From the NCBI RefSeq assembly GCF_023015625.1, contig NZ_JALKAH010000003.1, positions 434,001-498,000 of the forward strand: a DNA stretch of 64,000 bases, given 5' to 3'. Positions 42,253 through 51,183 of the stretch are shown one piece after another. The translations under genes and the position numbers were made by a program. The notes beneath the pieces were generated by a model that saw only the letters and a program-made list of their open reading frames with translations, did no database searches and was not told the origin of the DNA. Source of the DNA: Yoonia sp. F2084L. GTDB lineage: Bacteria > Pseudomonadota > Alphaproteobacteria > Rhodobacterales > Rhodobacteraceae. The stretch's first letter is position 1; every line of letters begins with the position of its first letter.

Positions 42253-43479
42253 GTGAAACTCACAACAAAACTACTCGCGGCGACTGCTATCGTCAGCGCA
42301 TCAGCTGCATCAGCGGTCGAGTTAGAGGTCACACATTGGTGGACATCTGGCGGTGAAGCCGCCGCTGTCGCAAAATTTGCCGAGGCGTGGAACGCCGCAG
42401 GCAATACATGGGTTGATGGTGCAATCGCCGGGTCTGGCGGGACAGCGCGCCCCATTATTATCAGCCGCATTCTGGGTGGTGACCCAATGGGTGCAACTCA
42501 GCTGAACCACGGCCGTCAGGCAGAAGAATTGATCGAGGCGGGCATGATGCTTGACCTCACCGACGTCGCCGAAGCGGGTGGTTGGGCGGATATCGTCAAC
42601 CCATCCTCGCTGCTTGATAGCTGCACGCTAGACGGTCGCATCTACTGCGTGCCTGTCAACATTCACTCTGCACAATGGCTCTGGCTCAGCCACGAAGCCT
42701 ATGAAAAAGCTGGTCAGCCCGTTCCCTCAGACTGGAACGAATTTGTAGCATCCGCCCCTGCGCTGACCGAGGCGGGCATAGTCCCGCTCGCGATGGGTCA
42801 ACAAGGGTGGCAGCAAAACCTGGCCTTCGGTGCGATCACAATTGCCGTTGCGGGTACGGACGCATGGCGCGAAGTGACACTGAACAAGAACGCGGACGTT
42901 GCACGTGGCCCCGAATACACAGCCGTGTTCGAAGCTGTTGCCGACGCACGGGAATTGGCGCGCGAAAGCAATGTTCAGGACTGGAACCAGGCGACCAACA
43001 TGGTCATCACCGGCATGGCTGGCGCACAGCTGATGGGTGACTGGGCGCAGGGCGAGTTTTCGGTCGCAGGGCAAGTTGAAGGCGAGGATTATTCTTGCCT
43101 GCCCGGTCTGGGCCTGAACGAGATTCTCGATACCGGCGGTGATGCTTTCTACTTTCCCGCCAATGATGATCCAGAGATCACCGCCGCACAGAAGGAACTG
43201 GCCGCACTCCTGATATCCCCCGAAGTGCAGGTTTCTTTTAACCTAGCGAAAGGTTCACTTCCTGTGCGCGGTGATATCGACATGGCAGCCGCCAACGGTT
43301 GCATGCAAAAAGGTCTCGGTATCCTTGCTGACGGTGGCGTCCTGCCATCTGGCGATCAGGCGCTTTCTGCCGACACGCAGACACAGATCGAAGATCTGAT
43401 GGCCGAATTCTGGTCCGGCGATATGCCAGCGGCAGACGCACAGGCGCGCTACGCTGACCTGATCGCGGCCGCAGACTAA
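42253..43479 (+). CDS. Sugar ABC transporter substrate-binding protein
   Basis: This 408-aa exported protein starts MKLTTKLLAATAIVSASAAS with a signal peptide, and the mature part opens VELEVTHWWTSGGEAAAVAKF, the usual front of family-1 solute-binding proteins that capture oligosaccharides. The start is GTG at 42253 after GGGAGGAGAG. It is the first gene of an operon with two permeases, an ATPase and a beta-mannosidase, so manno-oligosaccharides are the likely cargo; this is an inference from the neighbourhood. A strong hairpin follows the stop. Confidence 0.92.
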   Translation: MKLTTKLLAATAIVSASAASAVELEVTHWWTSGGEAAAVAKFAEAWNAAGNTWVDGAIAGSGGTARPIIISRILGGDPMGATQLNHGRQAEELIEAGMMLDLTDVAEAGGWADIVNPSSLLDSCTLDGRIYCVPVNIHSAQWLWLSHEAYEKAGQPVPSDWNEFVASAPALTEAGIVPLAMGQQGWQQNLAFGAITIAVAGTDAWREVTLNKNADVARGPEYTAVFEAVADARELARESNVQDWNQATNMVITGMAGAQLMGDWAQGEFSVAGQVEGEDYSCLPGLGLNEILDTGGDAFYFPANDDPEITAAQKELAALLISPEVQVSFNLAKGSLPVRGDIDMAAANGCMQKGLGILADGGVLPSGDQALSADTQTQIEDLMAEFWSGDMPAADAQARYADLIAAAD

Positions 43480-43497
43480 TACCACTCACCTCCCGAG

Positions 43498-43525
43498 CGG
43501 CCTGCCTGATCCGTCAGGTGGGCCG
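43498..43525 (+). promoter_or_regulatory. Intercistronic hairpin after the substrate-binding gene
   Basis: CGGCC/GGCCG (43498-43502, 43521-43525) closes over CCTGA/TCAGG (43505-43509, 43514-43518) with loop TCCG and a TG/TG internal bulge. There is no U-tract, so it is likely a 3' stabiliser that leaves more mRNA of the binding protein than of the downstream permeases. Confidence 0.55.
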
Positions 43526-43585
43526 TTTGGATACCGCACCAAGGCCTGCAAAAGCCAGGCCAAGCAGCCAACAGGGGGAACCACA

Positions 43586-44512
43586 ATGGCAGTGGTTGAA
43601 GACGGGACGCTCAACAGCGCCAAGGGTGCCAAACGCCCAATAAGGCTTTTCCGCAATCCAATGGCCAAAATTGCCTCGATCCCGATGATCCTGACGGCGA
43701 TGGTGGTCTTTGTGGGCGGAACGGTTTGGACGATTGTCCATTCCTTCACGGGGTCACGCTTGCTGCCCAAATTGAACTGGGTCGGTTTCGATCAATACGA
43801 ACGGCTGTGGGACACGCCACGCTGGCTCATTTCGATCTCAAATCTGGCGCTCTATGGCATCTGTTCCTTGATCCTGACGCTGACCATTGGCTTTATCCTC
43901 GCGGCTCTGCTTGACCGCAAAATCAGGTTTGAAAGCGCGTTCCGCACGATCTTTCTCTACCCCTTCGCTCTCTCTTTTGTTGTTACCGGGCTGGCATGGC
44001 AATGGATCCTGAACCCTGACTTTGGTCTGCAATCGCTGGTGCAGGGCTGGGGCTGGGAAAGCTTTCAGTTCGATCCGCTGAACAACCCCGATATCGTGAT
44101 GTTTGGCCTGCTGATCGCGGGAATTTGGCAGGGGTCGGGTTTGATCATGTGCATCATGCTGGCCGGGCTGCGCGGCATTGACGAAGACATCTGGAAAGCA
44201 GCGCGCGTCGACGGGATCGGCACCGTAAAAACATACGTGCGGATCATCATCCCGATGATGCGACCGGTGTTCATCACCTCGCTCGTCCTGATCGCATCAG
44301 GCATCATCAAGCTTTATGATCTGGTCGTGGCGCAAACCAATGGCGGGCCGGGGATCAGTTCCGAAGTCCCCGCCAAATACGTCATCAACTACATGTTTCA
44401 GGCGCAAAACCTCGGTCAGGGGTTCGCGGCATCCACGATGATGCTGTGCTCCGTCATCATCATCCTGATCCCATGGGCCTACCTTGAATTTGGAGGGCGC
44501 AAAAATGCCTGA
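43586..44512 (+). CDS. Sugar ABC transporter permease (MalF-like)
   Basis: This 308-aa inner-membrane protein has about six helices, the first at about residues 31-52 (IASIPMILTAMVVFVGGTVW). The cytoplasmic EAA loop is visible as EDIWKAARVDGIGTVKTYVRIIIP. It is the second of the operon genes and pairs with the next permease, whose start overlaps its stop by 8 bases. It begins after the intercistronic hairpin with GGGGGAA ahead of the ATG. Confidence 0.93.
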   Translation: MAVVEDGTLNSAKGAKRPIRLFRNPMAKIASIPMILTAMVVFVGGTVWTIVHSFTGSRLLPKLNWVGFDQYERLWDTPRWLISISNLALYGICSLILTLTIGFILAALLDRKIRFESAFRTIFLYPFALSFVVTGLAWQWILNPDFGLQSLVQGWGWESFQFDPLNNPDIVMFGLLIAGIWQGSGLIMCIMLAGLRGIDEDIWKAARVDGIGTVKTYVRIIIPMMRPVFITSLVLIASGIIKLYDLVVAQTNGGPGISSEVPAKYVINYMFQAQNLGQGFAASTMMLCSVIIILIPWAYLEFGGRKNA

Positions 44513-45401
44513 TATCGCCCTCACCGGTCCACGTGGACCAAAACCGAAAAAGCGGTTCAGCCGCGCCAATATCTTCCTCTATGGCACGCTCATCATGGTC
44601 AGCATGTATTACCTGCTGCCGCTCTACGTCATGATCGTGACATCGCTTAAGGGCATGCCGGAAATCCGGTTGGGCAATGTCTTCGGCCCCCCGCTTGAGG
44701 TCACGTTCGAGCCTTGGGTCAAAGCATGGTCAGAGGCCTGCACAGGGCTTGATTGCACGGGGCTATCCAAAGGGTTCTGGAACTCAGTTCAAATTCTGAT
44801 CCCGTCGGTCACACTGTCCATCGCGATTGCATCGTTGAATGGTTACGCCCTGTCGCATTGGAAATTCAAAGGGTCAGAGGTGTTCTTTACCATCCTGATC
44901 CTCGGGGCCTTCATCCCCTATCAGACGATGCTCTATCCCATCGTGATCATGCTGCGCGAAATCGGGCTAATGGGTGATCTATGGGGGCTGGTGCTGGTAC
45001 ACACAGTCTTTGGGATGCCGATCCTGACACTGCTTTTCCGCAACTACTTTGCATCCATTCCCGAAGAGTTGTTCAAGGCGGCCCGCGTCGATGGCGCGGG
45101 GTTCTGGCGCATCTATTTTCAGATCATGCTGCCCATGGCACTGCCGATCTTTGTGGTGGCGATCATCCTGCAAGTGACGGGTATCTGGAACGACTTCCTG
45201 TTTGGCGTGATCTATACCAAACCGGCAACCTACCCCATGACGGTCCAGCTCAATAACATTGTGAACTCGGTGCAGGGCATCAAGGAATACAACGTCAATA
45301 TGGCGGCCACTCTTCTCACCGGCCTTGTGCCACTCGTTATCTATTTCGCTTCCGGGAAACTCTTCGTCCGTGGCATCGCAGCAGGAGCCGTAAAAGGATG
45401 A
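44505..45401 (+). CDS. Sugar ABC transporter permease (MalG-like)
   Basis: This 298-aa permease starts at ATG 44505 (MPDIALTGPRGPKPKKRF), after GGAGGG. It has a basic N-terminal tail, then helices beginning FLYGTLIMVSMYYLLPLYVM, and the EAA loop EELFKAARVDGAGFWRIYFQ. It overlaps the first permease by 8 bases and the ATPase gene by ATGA. The last segment (YFASGKLFVRGIAAGAVKG) is the usual MalG-type end. Confidence 0.93.
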   Translation: MPDIALTGPRGPKPKKRFSRANIFLYGTLIMVSMYYLLPLYVMIVTSLKGMPEIRLGNVFGPPLEVTFEPWVKAWSEACTGLDCTGLSKGFWNSVQILIPSVTLSIAIASLNGYALSHWKFKGSEVFFTILILGAFIPYQTMLYPIVIMLREIGLMGDLWGLVLVHTVFGMPILTLLFRNYFASIPEELFKAARVDGAGFWRIYFQIMLPMALPIFVVAIILQVTGIWNDFLFGVIYTKPATYPMTVQLNNIVNSVQGIKEYNVNMAATLLTGLVPLVIYFASGKLFVRGIAAGAVKG

Positions 45402-46477
45402 GCTACTCCGTAGAAATCAAAGAACTCGATCTGGCGTTCGGGGCGGTCAAGGTCCTGCAAGACCTCGATCTGAACATCAATGAGGGTGAATTCCTTGTGC
45501 TGCTCGGCTCATCGGGCTGTGGCAAGTCCACCCTGCTGAATTGCATCGCAGGGTTGCTGGAAGTCACTGACGGTCAGATATTCATCAAAGGCCAGAACGT
45601 GACATGGGCAGAACCGTCCGAGCGGGGCATCGGGATGGTGTTTCAGTCCTACGCGCTCTACCCGCAGATGACAGTGCGGGGGAACCTGTCGTTCGGCCTC
45701 AAGAACGCCAAGCTGCCCAAGGATGAAATTGAACAGCGCGTCGCCCGCGCCGCAGAAATCCTGCAAATCGGCCCGCTTTTAGATCGCAAGCCCGGCGCGC
45801 TTTCGGGTGGTCAACGGCAGCGTGTCGCCATCGGGCGTGCGCTGGTGCGCGACGTCGATGTGTTCCTTTTCGATGAGCCGCTGTCAAACCTCGACGCCAA
45901 ACTGCGCGTTGATTTGCGGATTGAACTCAAGCGCCTACACAACCGCCTGCAAAACACGATCATCTACGTGACCCACGACCAGATCGAGGCGATGACACTT
46001 GCCGACCGGATCGCCGTGATGAAGGGGGGAGCGATCATGCAATTGGGCAGCCCGGATGAAATCTATAACAAACCTCGCAACCTCTATGTCGCTGACTTCA
46101 TCGGCAGCCCGTCGATGAACTTTCTGGAAGGACATCTCGAAGGCGGCGACTTCAAGGTTGATGACATGGTCATGCCGATGACGGGCTATGACTTTGCCGC
46201 CCCGCAAACCGCTGATCGTCCTGCTGTTATCGGCATCCGGCCTGAACATGTGGTAACAGGCGAGCTGGTCAAAAATGCACCGCTGCAATTCAGTGTCGAC
46301 ATTGATTTGGTCGAACCGATGGGGTCGGACACACTCGTTTACGCGCAACTGGGTCAGCACAATTTCCGCATCCGCATGGACGGGCAAGCGACCGTCAAGG
46401 CGGGCGAGACCATGGCCGTCGGCGTCGACCCATCGCGCGCATCGCTCTTTGACAAAGCCACCGAGGACCGCTTGTGA
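45398..46477 (+). CDS. Sugar ABC transporter ATP-binding protein (UgpC/MalK type)
   Basis: This 359-aa ATPase has Walker A LGSSGCGKST, signature LSGGQRQRVAIGRAL, Walker B VFLFDEPLSNLDAKLR and the switch His in YVTHDQIEAM. A C-terminal TOBE-type regulatory region (about 240-355) with IGIRPEHV is typical of MalK/UgpC. The ATG overlaps the permease stop by ATGA and its stop overlaps the mannosidase GTG by GTGA, keeping the whole uptake/hydrolysis set in one transcript. Confidence 0.94.
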   Translation: MSYSVEIKELDLAFGAVKVLQDLDLNINEGEFLVLLGSSGCGKSTLLNCIAGLLEVTDGQIFIKGQNVTWAEPSERGIGMVFQSYALYPQMTVRGNLSFGLKNAKLPKDEIEQRVARAAEILQIGPLLDRKPGALSGGQRQRVAIGRALVRDVDVFLFDEPLSNLDAKLRVDLRIELKRLHNRLQNTIIYVTHDQIEAMTLADRIAVMKGGAIMQLGSPDEIYNKPRNLYVADFIGSPSMNFLEGHLEGGDFKVDDMVMPMTGYDFAAPQTADRPAVIGIRPEHVVTGELVKNAPLQFSVDIDLVEPMGSDTLVYAQLGQHNFRIRMDGQATVKAGETMAVGVDPSRASLFDKATEDRL

Positions 46478-48849
46478 ACCCACTCAGTTTGGCGGGTGAA
46501 TGGTCCCTGTCAGACGACAGTGGGGACTACATCTGCGCGATCAATTTGCCCACCGATGGGATCAGCGCACTGCACGACGCAGGACTGATCCCCGACCCCT
46601 ATTGGGGACGCAATGAGTATGACTTGCGCTGGATTGCCGAGCGGGACTGGACAGCAACGCGCGCGTTCGAACTGACGGAAATTGACGTCGATCTGGTACT
46701 GTCCGGGGTTGATACAATTGTCGAAGTTACGGTCAACGGCATCACTCTTCTGAACTGCTGCAATGCCTTTCGCACCTTCCGCGCCAGTCTTGCAGAAGTG
46801 GCGAAATCGGGTGCGAATACGATCAGCGTGACGTTCAAGAACTCCATCGCCCATGCAGCTAGGCTGCAGGACGAACAGCCATTCTATCTGCCCTATCAAG
46901 AAAGCAACAATCCGATCCCAAATGTGAACCTGTTGCGCAAGCCGCAGTGTGACTACGGCTGGGACTGGAACATCGCACTGGCCCCTTTTGGCATTTACGG
47001 GGATATGCGGATTGAGCTGAGTGCTGCACCCCGGCTCGACGTGCTGACCGTGGATCAGGACCACCACGACGGCGTCGTTGATCTGACCGTCAAAATGCAC
47101 ATCAGCAACTATGACGGCGAGGTCGCAGTCACGCTTGATTGCAATACGGTGTACGTACAGGTTCTGTACGGCATATGTACGGCATCTTTTACGCTGACGG
47201 ACCCCAAAATCTGGTGGCCTGCGGGGCAGGGGGATCAGCCGCTCTATGACCTTGAGGTGGCCTTCGCCAAGGCAAAGGCCACGCGGCGCATCGGTCTGCG
47301 CAAGATCGCATTGATCACGGAAACAGACGCCGCTGGGCTTGGTTTCAAGTTCTGCGTGAATGACCGTGATATCTTTGCCAAAGGGGCCAACTGGATCCCC
47401 GCTGATGCGCTGGCAGGGCAGATCACACCGGCGAAAACCCGCGACCTTTTGCAGTCCGCTGTCGATGCCAACATGAACATGATCCGCGTCTGGGGCGGTG
47501 GCCGATACGAGGATGATTGGTTCTACGACATCTGCGATGAGTTGGGTTTGATGGTCTGGCAGGACTTTATGTTCGCCTGCAATATCTACCCATCCGATGC
47601 TGCCTTCCTCGAAAACGTGCAGCAAGAAGTCACTGAAAACATTCAAAGATTACAGCATCACGCCTGTCTTGCACTGTGGTGCGGGGACAACGAATTGATC
47701 GGTGCGCTGACATGGTTTGAGGAAACCCGCGCCGACCGTGACCGCTATCTTGTGAACTATGATCGGTTGAACCGAACGCTTGAGACAGCGCTGCAAGACA
47801 CGGACCCGCAAGCGAATTGGTGGCCATCATCGCCATCCGCCGGACCGCTGAACTTTGGTGATACGTTCCACGACGACAGCTCTGGCGACATGCATTTCTG
47901 GTCAGTCTGGCACGAAGGGCGCAACTTTGAGCACTACCGCGACGTGGCCCCGCGGTTCTGTTCGGAGTTTGGCTTTCAAAGCTATCCTTCCATGAACGCG
48001 ATCCGCCGGTTCGCGGCACCCGAGGACCAAAACATCGCCGCCCCTGTGCTGGAGGCGCACCAAAAAAACGCCGGCGGCAACGCCCGTATCGCTGAAACCA
48101 TGTTCCGCTATTTCCGCTGGCCCAAGCACTTCGATGATTTCGTCTACCTGTCTCAAGTGCAGCAGGGTCTGGCGATCAAAACGGCCGTTACCCATTGGCG
48201 CAGCCTTAAGCCGCACTGTATGGGCACGCTGATCTGGCAGCTCAATGATACCTGGCCGGTCTGTTCCTGGGCCTCGCTCGACCATGGTGGCGACTGGAAG
48301 CTGCTGCATCATATGGCTAAGGCATTCTATGCATCCGTGCTGGTGACCGCGATCCCCATTGAAGACCGGATCGTGCTGCGTGCGATCAATGACGCGCCGA
48401 CAGCGCAGGACATCAGCGTCCAGCCTTTCGCGGTTAACACAGCAGGCAAACTGCGTGATCTGGGGGCGGCAACGGTGACAGTCGATCAGGCTGCGGTTGA
48501 TGTCTTCAGCATGGCTGCCACCGACCTGCATGCGGATGAGATGTTGTATTTCAGCTGGAGCACACCAGACGGTGTCAGCGGGTCAGATATCTTCGCCCTG
48601 CGACCTTTTAAGAGCTATGATTTGGAACCGCCCCGCGTCACTCATACGGTCACTGGCAACCAGATCACAATCACCGCAAAGGGTCTTGCCCTGTTCGTCG
48701 CGGTCGAGGCTGATACCGCAGGTCGCTTCGACCAGAACGCATTTACTCTTTTGCCGGGAGAAGTGCGTGATGTGACGTTCACACCCGCCAATCCCAACGA
48801 CACACCCACCTTCACGCTGCGCGATCTGCACAGCGCCACTTACGCATAG
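46474..48849 (+). CDS. Beta-mannosidase (GH2)
   Basis: This 791-aa family-2 glycoside hydrolase has no signal peptide, so it acts in the cytoplasm on imported oligosaccharides. LAGEWSLSDDSG and RKPQCDYGWDWN are typical beta-mannosidase fronts. The acid/base Glu407 is in LWCGDNELIGAL and the nucleophile Glu498 in RFCSEFGFQSYPS. The catalytic barrel is followed by C-terminal beta domains. The start is GTG at 46474, overlapping the ATPase stop. It would release mannose from beta-mannosides, setting the likely purpose of the operon. Confidence 0.93.
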   Translation: MNPLSLAGEWSLSDDSGDYICAINLPTDGISALHDAGLIPDPYWGRNEYDLRWIAERDWTATRAFELTEIDVDLVLSGVDTIVEVTVNGITLLNCCNAFRTFRASLAEVAKSGANTISVTFKNSIAHAARLQDEQPFYLPYQESNNPIPNVNLLRKPQCDYGWDWNIALAPFGIYGDMRIELSAAPRLDVLTVDQDHHDGVVDLTVKMHISNYDGEVAVTLDCNTVYVQVLYGICTASFTLTDPKIWWPAGQGDQPLYDLEVAFAKAKATRRIGLRKIALITETDAAGLGFKFCVNDRDIFAKGANWIPADALAGQITPAKTRDLLQSAVDANMNMIRVWGGGRYEDDWFYDICDELGLMVWQDFMFACNIYPSDAAFLENVQQEVTENIQRLQHHACLALWCGDNELIGALTWFEETRADRDRYLVNYDRLNRTLETALQDTDPQANWWPSSPSAGPLNFGDTFHDDSSGDMHFWSVWHEGRNFEHYRDVAPRFCSEFGFQSYPSMNAIRRFAAPEDQNIAAPVLEAHQKNAGGNARIAETMFRYFRWPKHFDDFVYLSQVQQGLAIKTAVTHWRSLKPHCMGTLIWQLNDTWPVCSWASLDHGGDWKLLHHMAKAFYASVLVTAIPIEDRIVLRAINDAPTAQDISVQPFAVNTAGKLRDLGAATVTVDQAAVDVFSMAATDLHADEMLYFSWSTPDGVSGSDIFALRPFKSYDLEPPRVTHTVTGNQITITAKGLALFVAVEADTAGRFDQNAFTLLPGEVRDVTFTPANPNDTPTFTLRDLHSATYA

Positions 48850-48858
48850 AAAGGCCGC

Positions 48859-49608
48859 ATGATGCCCCGGATTTCCTATCAGCTTTATTGTTCGCGCAAC
48901 CACCCACCACTGTCCGAAACCCTGCAAATGCTGGCCAAGGCTGGCTATCGCGAGGTTGAAGGTTATGGCGGATTACTTGACGATGTGGAGGCGCTGAGGG
49001 TGGGGCTTGACGCCAACGGGCTGCGTATGACCAGCTGCCATATCGGACTTGATATGATTGAGACTGATCCGGCGGGCACCTTGGCGATCATCAGAAAGTT
49101 GGGGATTGAGAAGGTCTTTGCCCCGTATATTGCCGCAGATGTTCGCCCCACGGATACGGCGGGTTGGGTCGCCTTTGGACAACGCCTTGCGACGGCAGGA
49201 AAGCCGCTCGAAGATGCGGGCCTCCAATTTGGCTGGCATAACCACGACTTTGAACTTGCGGCAACGCCGGAGGGTGACTTCCCGCTTGATCTGATAGTGG
49301 CGGCATCCGACACGATGATGCTAGAGCTTGATCTGGGATGGGTCCGGGTCGCAGGGCATGATCCGGTGGCATGGATCAGCAAATACGCAAAGCGGCTTGC
49401 AGCGGTGCACATCAAGGACATCGCACCCGACGGTGAGTGCGCCAATGAGGACGGCTGGGCCGATGTCGGCCACGGGATCATGGATTGGGCGGCGATCCAT
49501 AGCGCGTTGCAGGCAGCGGGCGTTGATCACTATGTGGCCGAACACGACAACCCGTCAGATGACGCGCGTTTTGCAACCCGCAGCATTGCATCCATTCAGA
49601 AATTCTAG
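48859..49608 (+). CDS. Sugar phosphate isomerase/epimerase family protein
   Basis: This 249-aa TIM-barrel (AP-endonuclease-2 type) protein has metal-binding motifs including FGWHNHDFE, LELDLGWVR, AVHIKDIAP and a C-terminal AEHDNPSDD. Members isomerise or epimerise free sugars or inositols. It is nine bases after the mannosidase stop and six before the Gfo/Idh gene, so the pair likely handles the sugar released by the mannosidase. Confidence 0.9.
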   Translation: MMPRISYQLYCSRNHPPLSETLQMLAKAGYREVEGYGGLLDDVEALRVGLDANGLRMTSCHIGLDMIETDPAGTLAIIRKLGIEKVFAPYIAADVRPTDTAGWVAFGQRLATAGKPLEDAGLQFGWHNHDFELAATPEGDFPLDLIVAASDTMMLELDLGWVRVAGHDPVAWISKYAKRLAAVHIKDIAPDGECANEDGWADVGHGIMDWAAIHSALQAAGVDHYVAEHDNPSDDARFATRSIASIQKF

Positions 49609-49619
49609 AGGAAATGACC

Positions 49620-50738
49620 ATGACACAGCTTGGCGTTGGCATCATCGGATGCGGCTATATTTCGACCTCTTACCTGGGCCTTGCCCCGCTTTTCAAAGCG
49701 CTTAAGCCCGTTGCGGTTGCTGATATCAACATGGATGCAGCGCAGGCACGGGCGGCTGAATACGACGTGCGGGCCGAGACGGTTGAGGACTTGCTGAAAG
49801 CACCCGATGTGGATGTCATCGTGAACCTGACCATCCCCGCTGTCCATTTCGAGGTGACAAAACGCATTCTGGAGGCAGGTAAACACGCCTATTCTGAAAA
49901 GCCATTGGTTTTGACGTTGGAGGAAGGTGAAGAGTTGCGCGCATTGGCAGCAGCGAAAGGGTTGGCGATCGGGTCGGCGCCGGACACGTTTTTGGGCGGC
50001 GCTCACCAACAGGCGCGTGCGGCCATTGACGCAGGCGATGTTGGGGCGATTATTGGTGGTACATGTCATGTCATGGGTCATGGTATGGAAGGCTGGCACC
50101 CAAACCCCGACTTCTTTTTCCAACCTGGCGCGGGACCAATTCTGGACATCGGGCCTTACTACGTCACCAATCTGATCCAACTGCTGGGGCCTGTGAAATC
50201 AGTGACGGCCGTTGCGAATGCAACCTTTGCCGAACGCACTATCGGGATCGGCGACCGTAAAGGCGAAACGGTCCCAGTGAACACGCCGACCAACATTCAT
50301 GCACTGCTTGATTTCGAAAATGGCGCCACGGTGACTTTGGGCGCGAGCTGGGACGTCTGGGCGCACCGTCATGCAAATATGGAGCTTTACGGTGAAACCG
50401 GCTCGCTCTTTGTGCCGGACCCCAATTTCTTTGGTGGCACGGTTGAGATTGGTGGGCAGGACAAAGGGATCACGGCCTTGCCCGCATGGGATCATCCGTT
50501 CGGTGTGCCCAATCAGGATGATCTGGCGAACTATCGCTGCGCGGGTTTGGCGGATATGGCGACAGGGATTGCGCAAGGACGTCCGCACAGGTGCAGCATC
50601 GATTTGGCCGTGCATGCGGTTGATGTGATGACGAGCATTCTGAAAGCGGGCGAGGAGCGGAGGTTTGTTGATCTGACAACGACCTGTGAACGTCCAGCAG
50701 CGCTGTCACCGGACGAGGCGCGCGCGCTGCTCGTCTAG
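49620..50738 (+). CDS. Gfo/Idh/MocA family NAD(P)-dependent oxidoreductase
   Basis: This 372-aa protein has an N-terminal Rossmann loop GVGIIGCGYISTSYLG and EKPLVLTLEEGEEL (form EKP). The C-terminal alpha/beta domain has DIGPYYVTNLIQLLGP, the usual site of the family's catalytic and substrate residues. I took ATG 49620, six bases after AGAGGAAA; the ATG at 49614 gives two more residues. It ends the mannosidase operon. With the isomerase it suggests oxidation of a hexose, but the substrate is unknown. Confidence 0.9.
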   Translation: MTQLGVGIIGCGYISTSYLGLAPLFKALKPVAVADINMDAAQARAAEYDVRAETVEDLLKAPDVDVIVNLTIPAVHFEVTKRILEAGKHAYSEKPLVLTLEEGEELRALAAAKGLAIGSAPDTFLGGAHQQARAAIDAGDVGAIIGGTCHVMGHGMEGWHPNPDFFFQPGAGPILDIGPYYVTNLIQLLGPVKSVTAVANATFAERTIGIGDRKGETVPVNTPTNIHALLDFENGATVTLGASWDVWAHRHANMELYGETGSLFVPDPNFFGGTVEIGGQDKGITALPAWDHPFGVPNQDDLANYRCAGLADMATGIAQGRPHRCSIDLAVHAVDVMTSILKAGEERRFVDLTTTCERPAALSPDEARALLV

Positions 50739-51149
50739 TTGTTTGGTGTAGAGGTAACGGTGACTGTGCCCCGGAAACGGGGCACCAAACCGGCGCATCA
50801 GGCGCGTGTAGCTGTATCCAAGGTCAGAGCCTTTGCACAGGCGCGCGCCGGCGGTGTCGTGCAGTGCCAGCCCGCCACCAGCCTCGCGCAATTCATAGCC
50901 TTTGCGTGATAGCCGCGCCTGCAAATCATCCCACCCGTTTGCATAGGCCAAGTCATCAGCAAGAAGCGCCCGTAAGGGCGCGACGAGCTGCTCATCGGCT
51001 CTGCGAGCACTCTTCGCTCTGGTTCTTCGATACAAATCGCGTTTGATGGCACCACGGATCACCACGTCCACGGATGTATCTTCATCCCCGGCAATTTGAC
51101 GTAACGCGGCAACCATCTCGGGTGGCATTTGAATGATTGCTCTGTCCAT
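50706..51149 (-). CDS. Hypothetical protein with RHH-like N-terminus
   Basis: This 147-aa protein has an N-terminal segment MDRAIIQMPPEMVAALRQIA followed by SVDVVIRGAIKRDLYRR that looks like a ribbon-helix-helix DNA-binding unit. The C-terminal half (YELREAGGGLALHD, GSDLGYSYTRLMRRFGAPFP) is a compact basic domain I do not recognise with certainty. The last 33 bases overlap the Gfo/Idh gene on the other strand. It lies 34 bases ahead of rlmN, whose start is further upstream, so the two are separately transcribed. Confidence 0.72.
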   Translation of the reverse strand: MDRAIIQMPPEMVAALRQIAGDEDTSVDVVIRGAIKRDLYRRTRAKSARRADEQLVAPLRALLADDLAYANGWDDLQARLSRKGYELREAGGGLALHDTAGARLCKGSDLGYSYTRLMRRFGAPFPGHSHRYLYTKQLDEQRARLVR

Positions 51150-51183
51150 ACCGCAACCATGCGCCAGCATGGTAAACGCGTGG

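Noticed and set aside
46510-47646. 378-residue open frame on the minus strand
   Set aside because: It is antisense to the mannosidase, whose catalytic motifs are intact.
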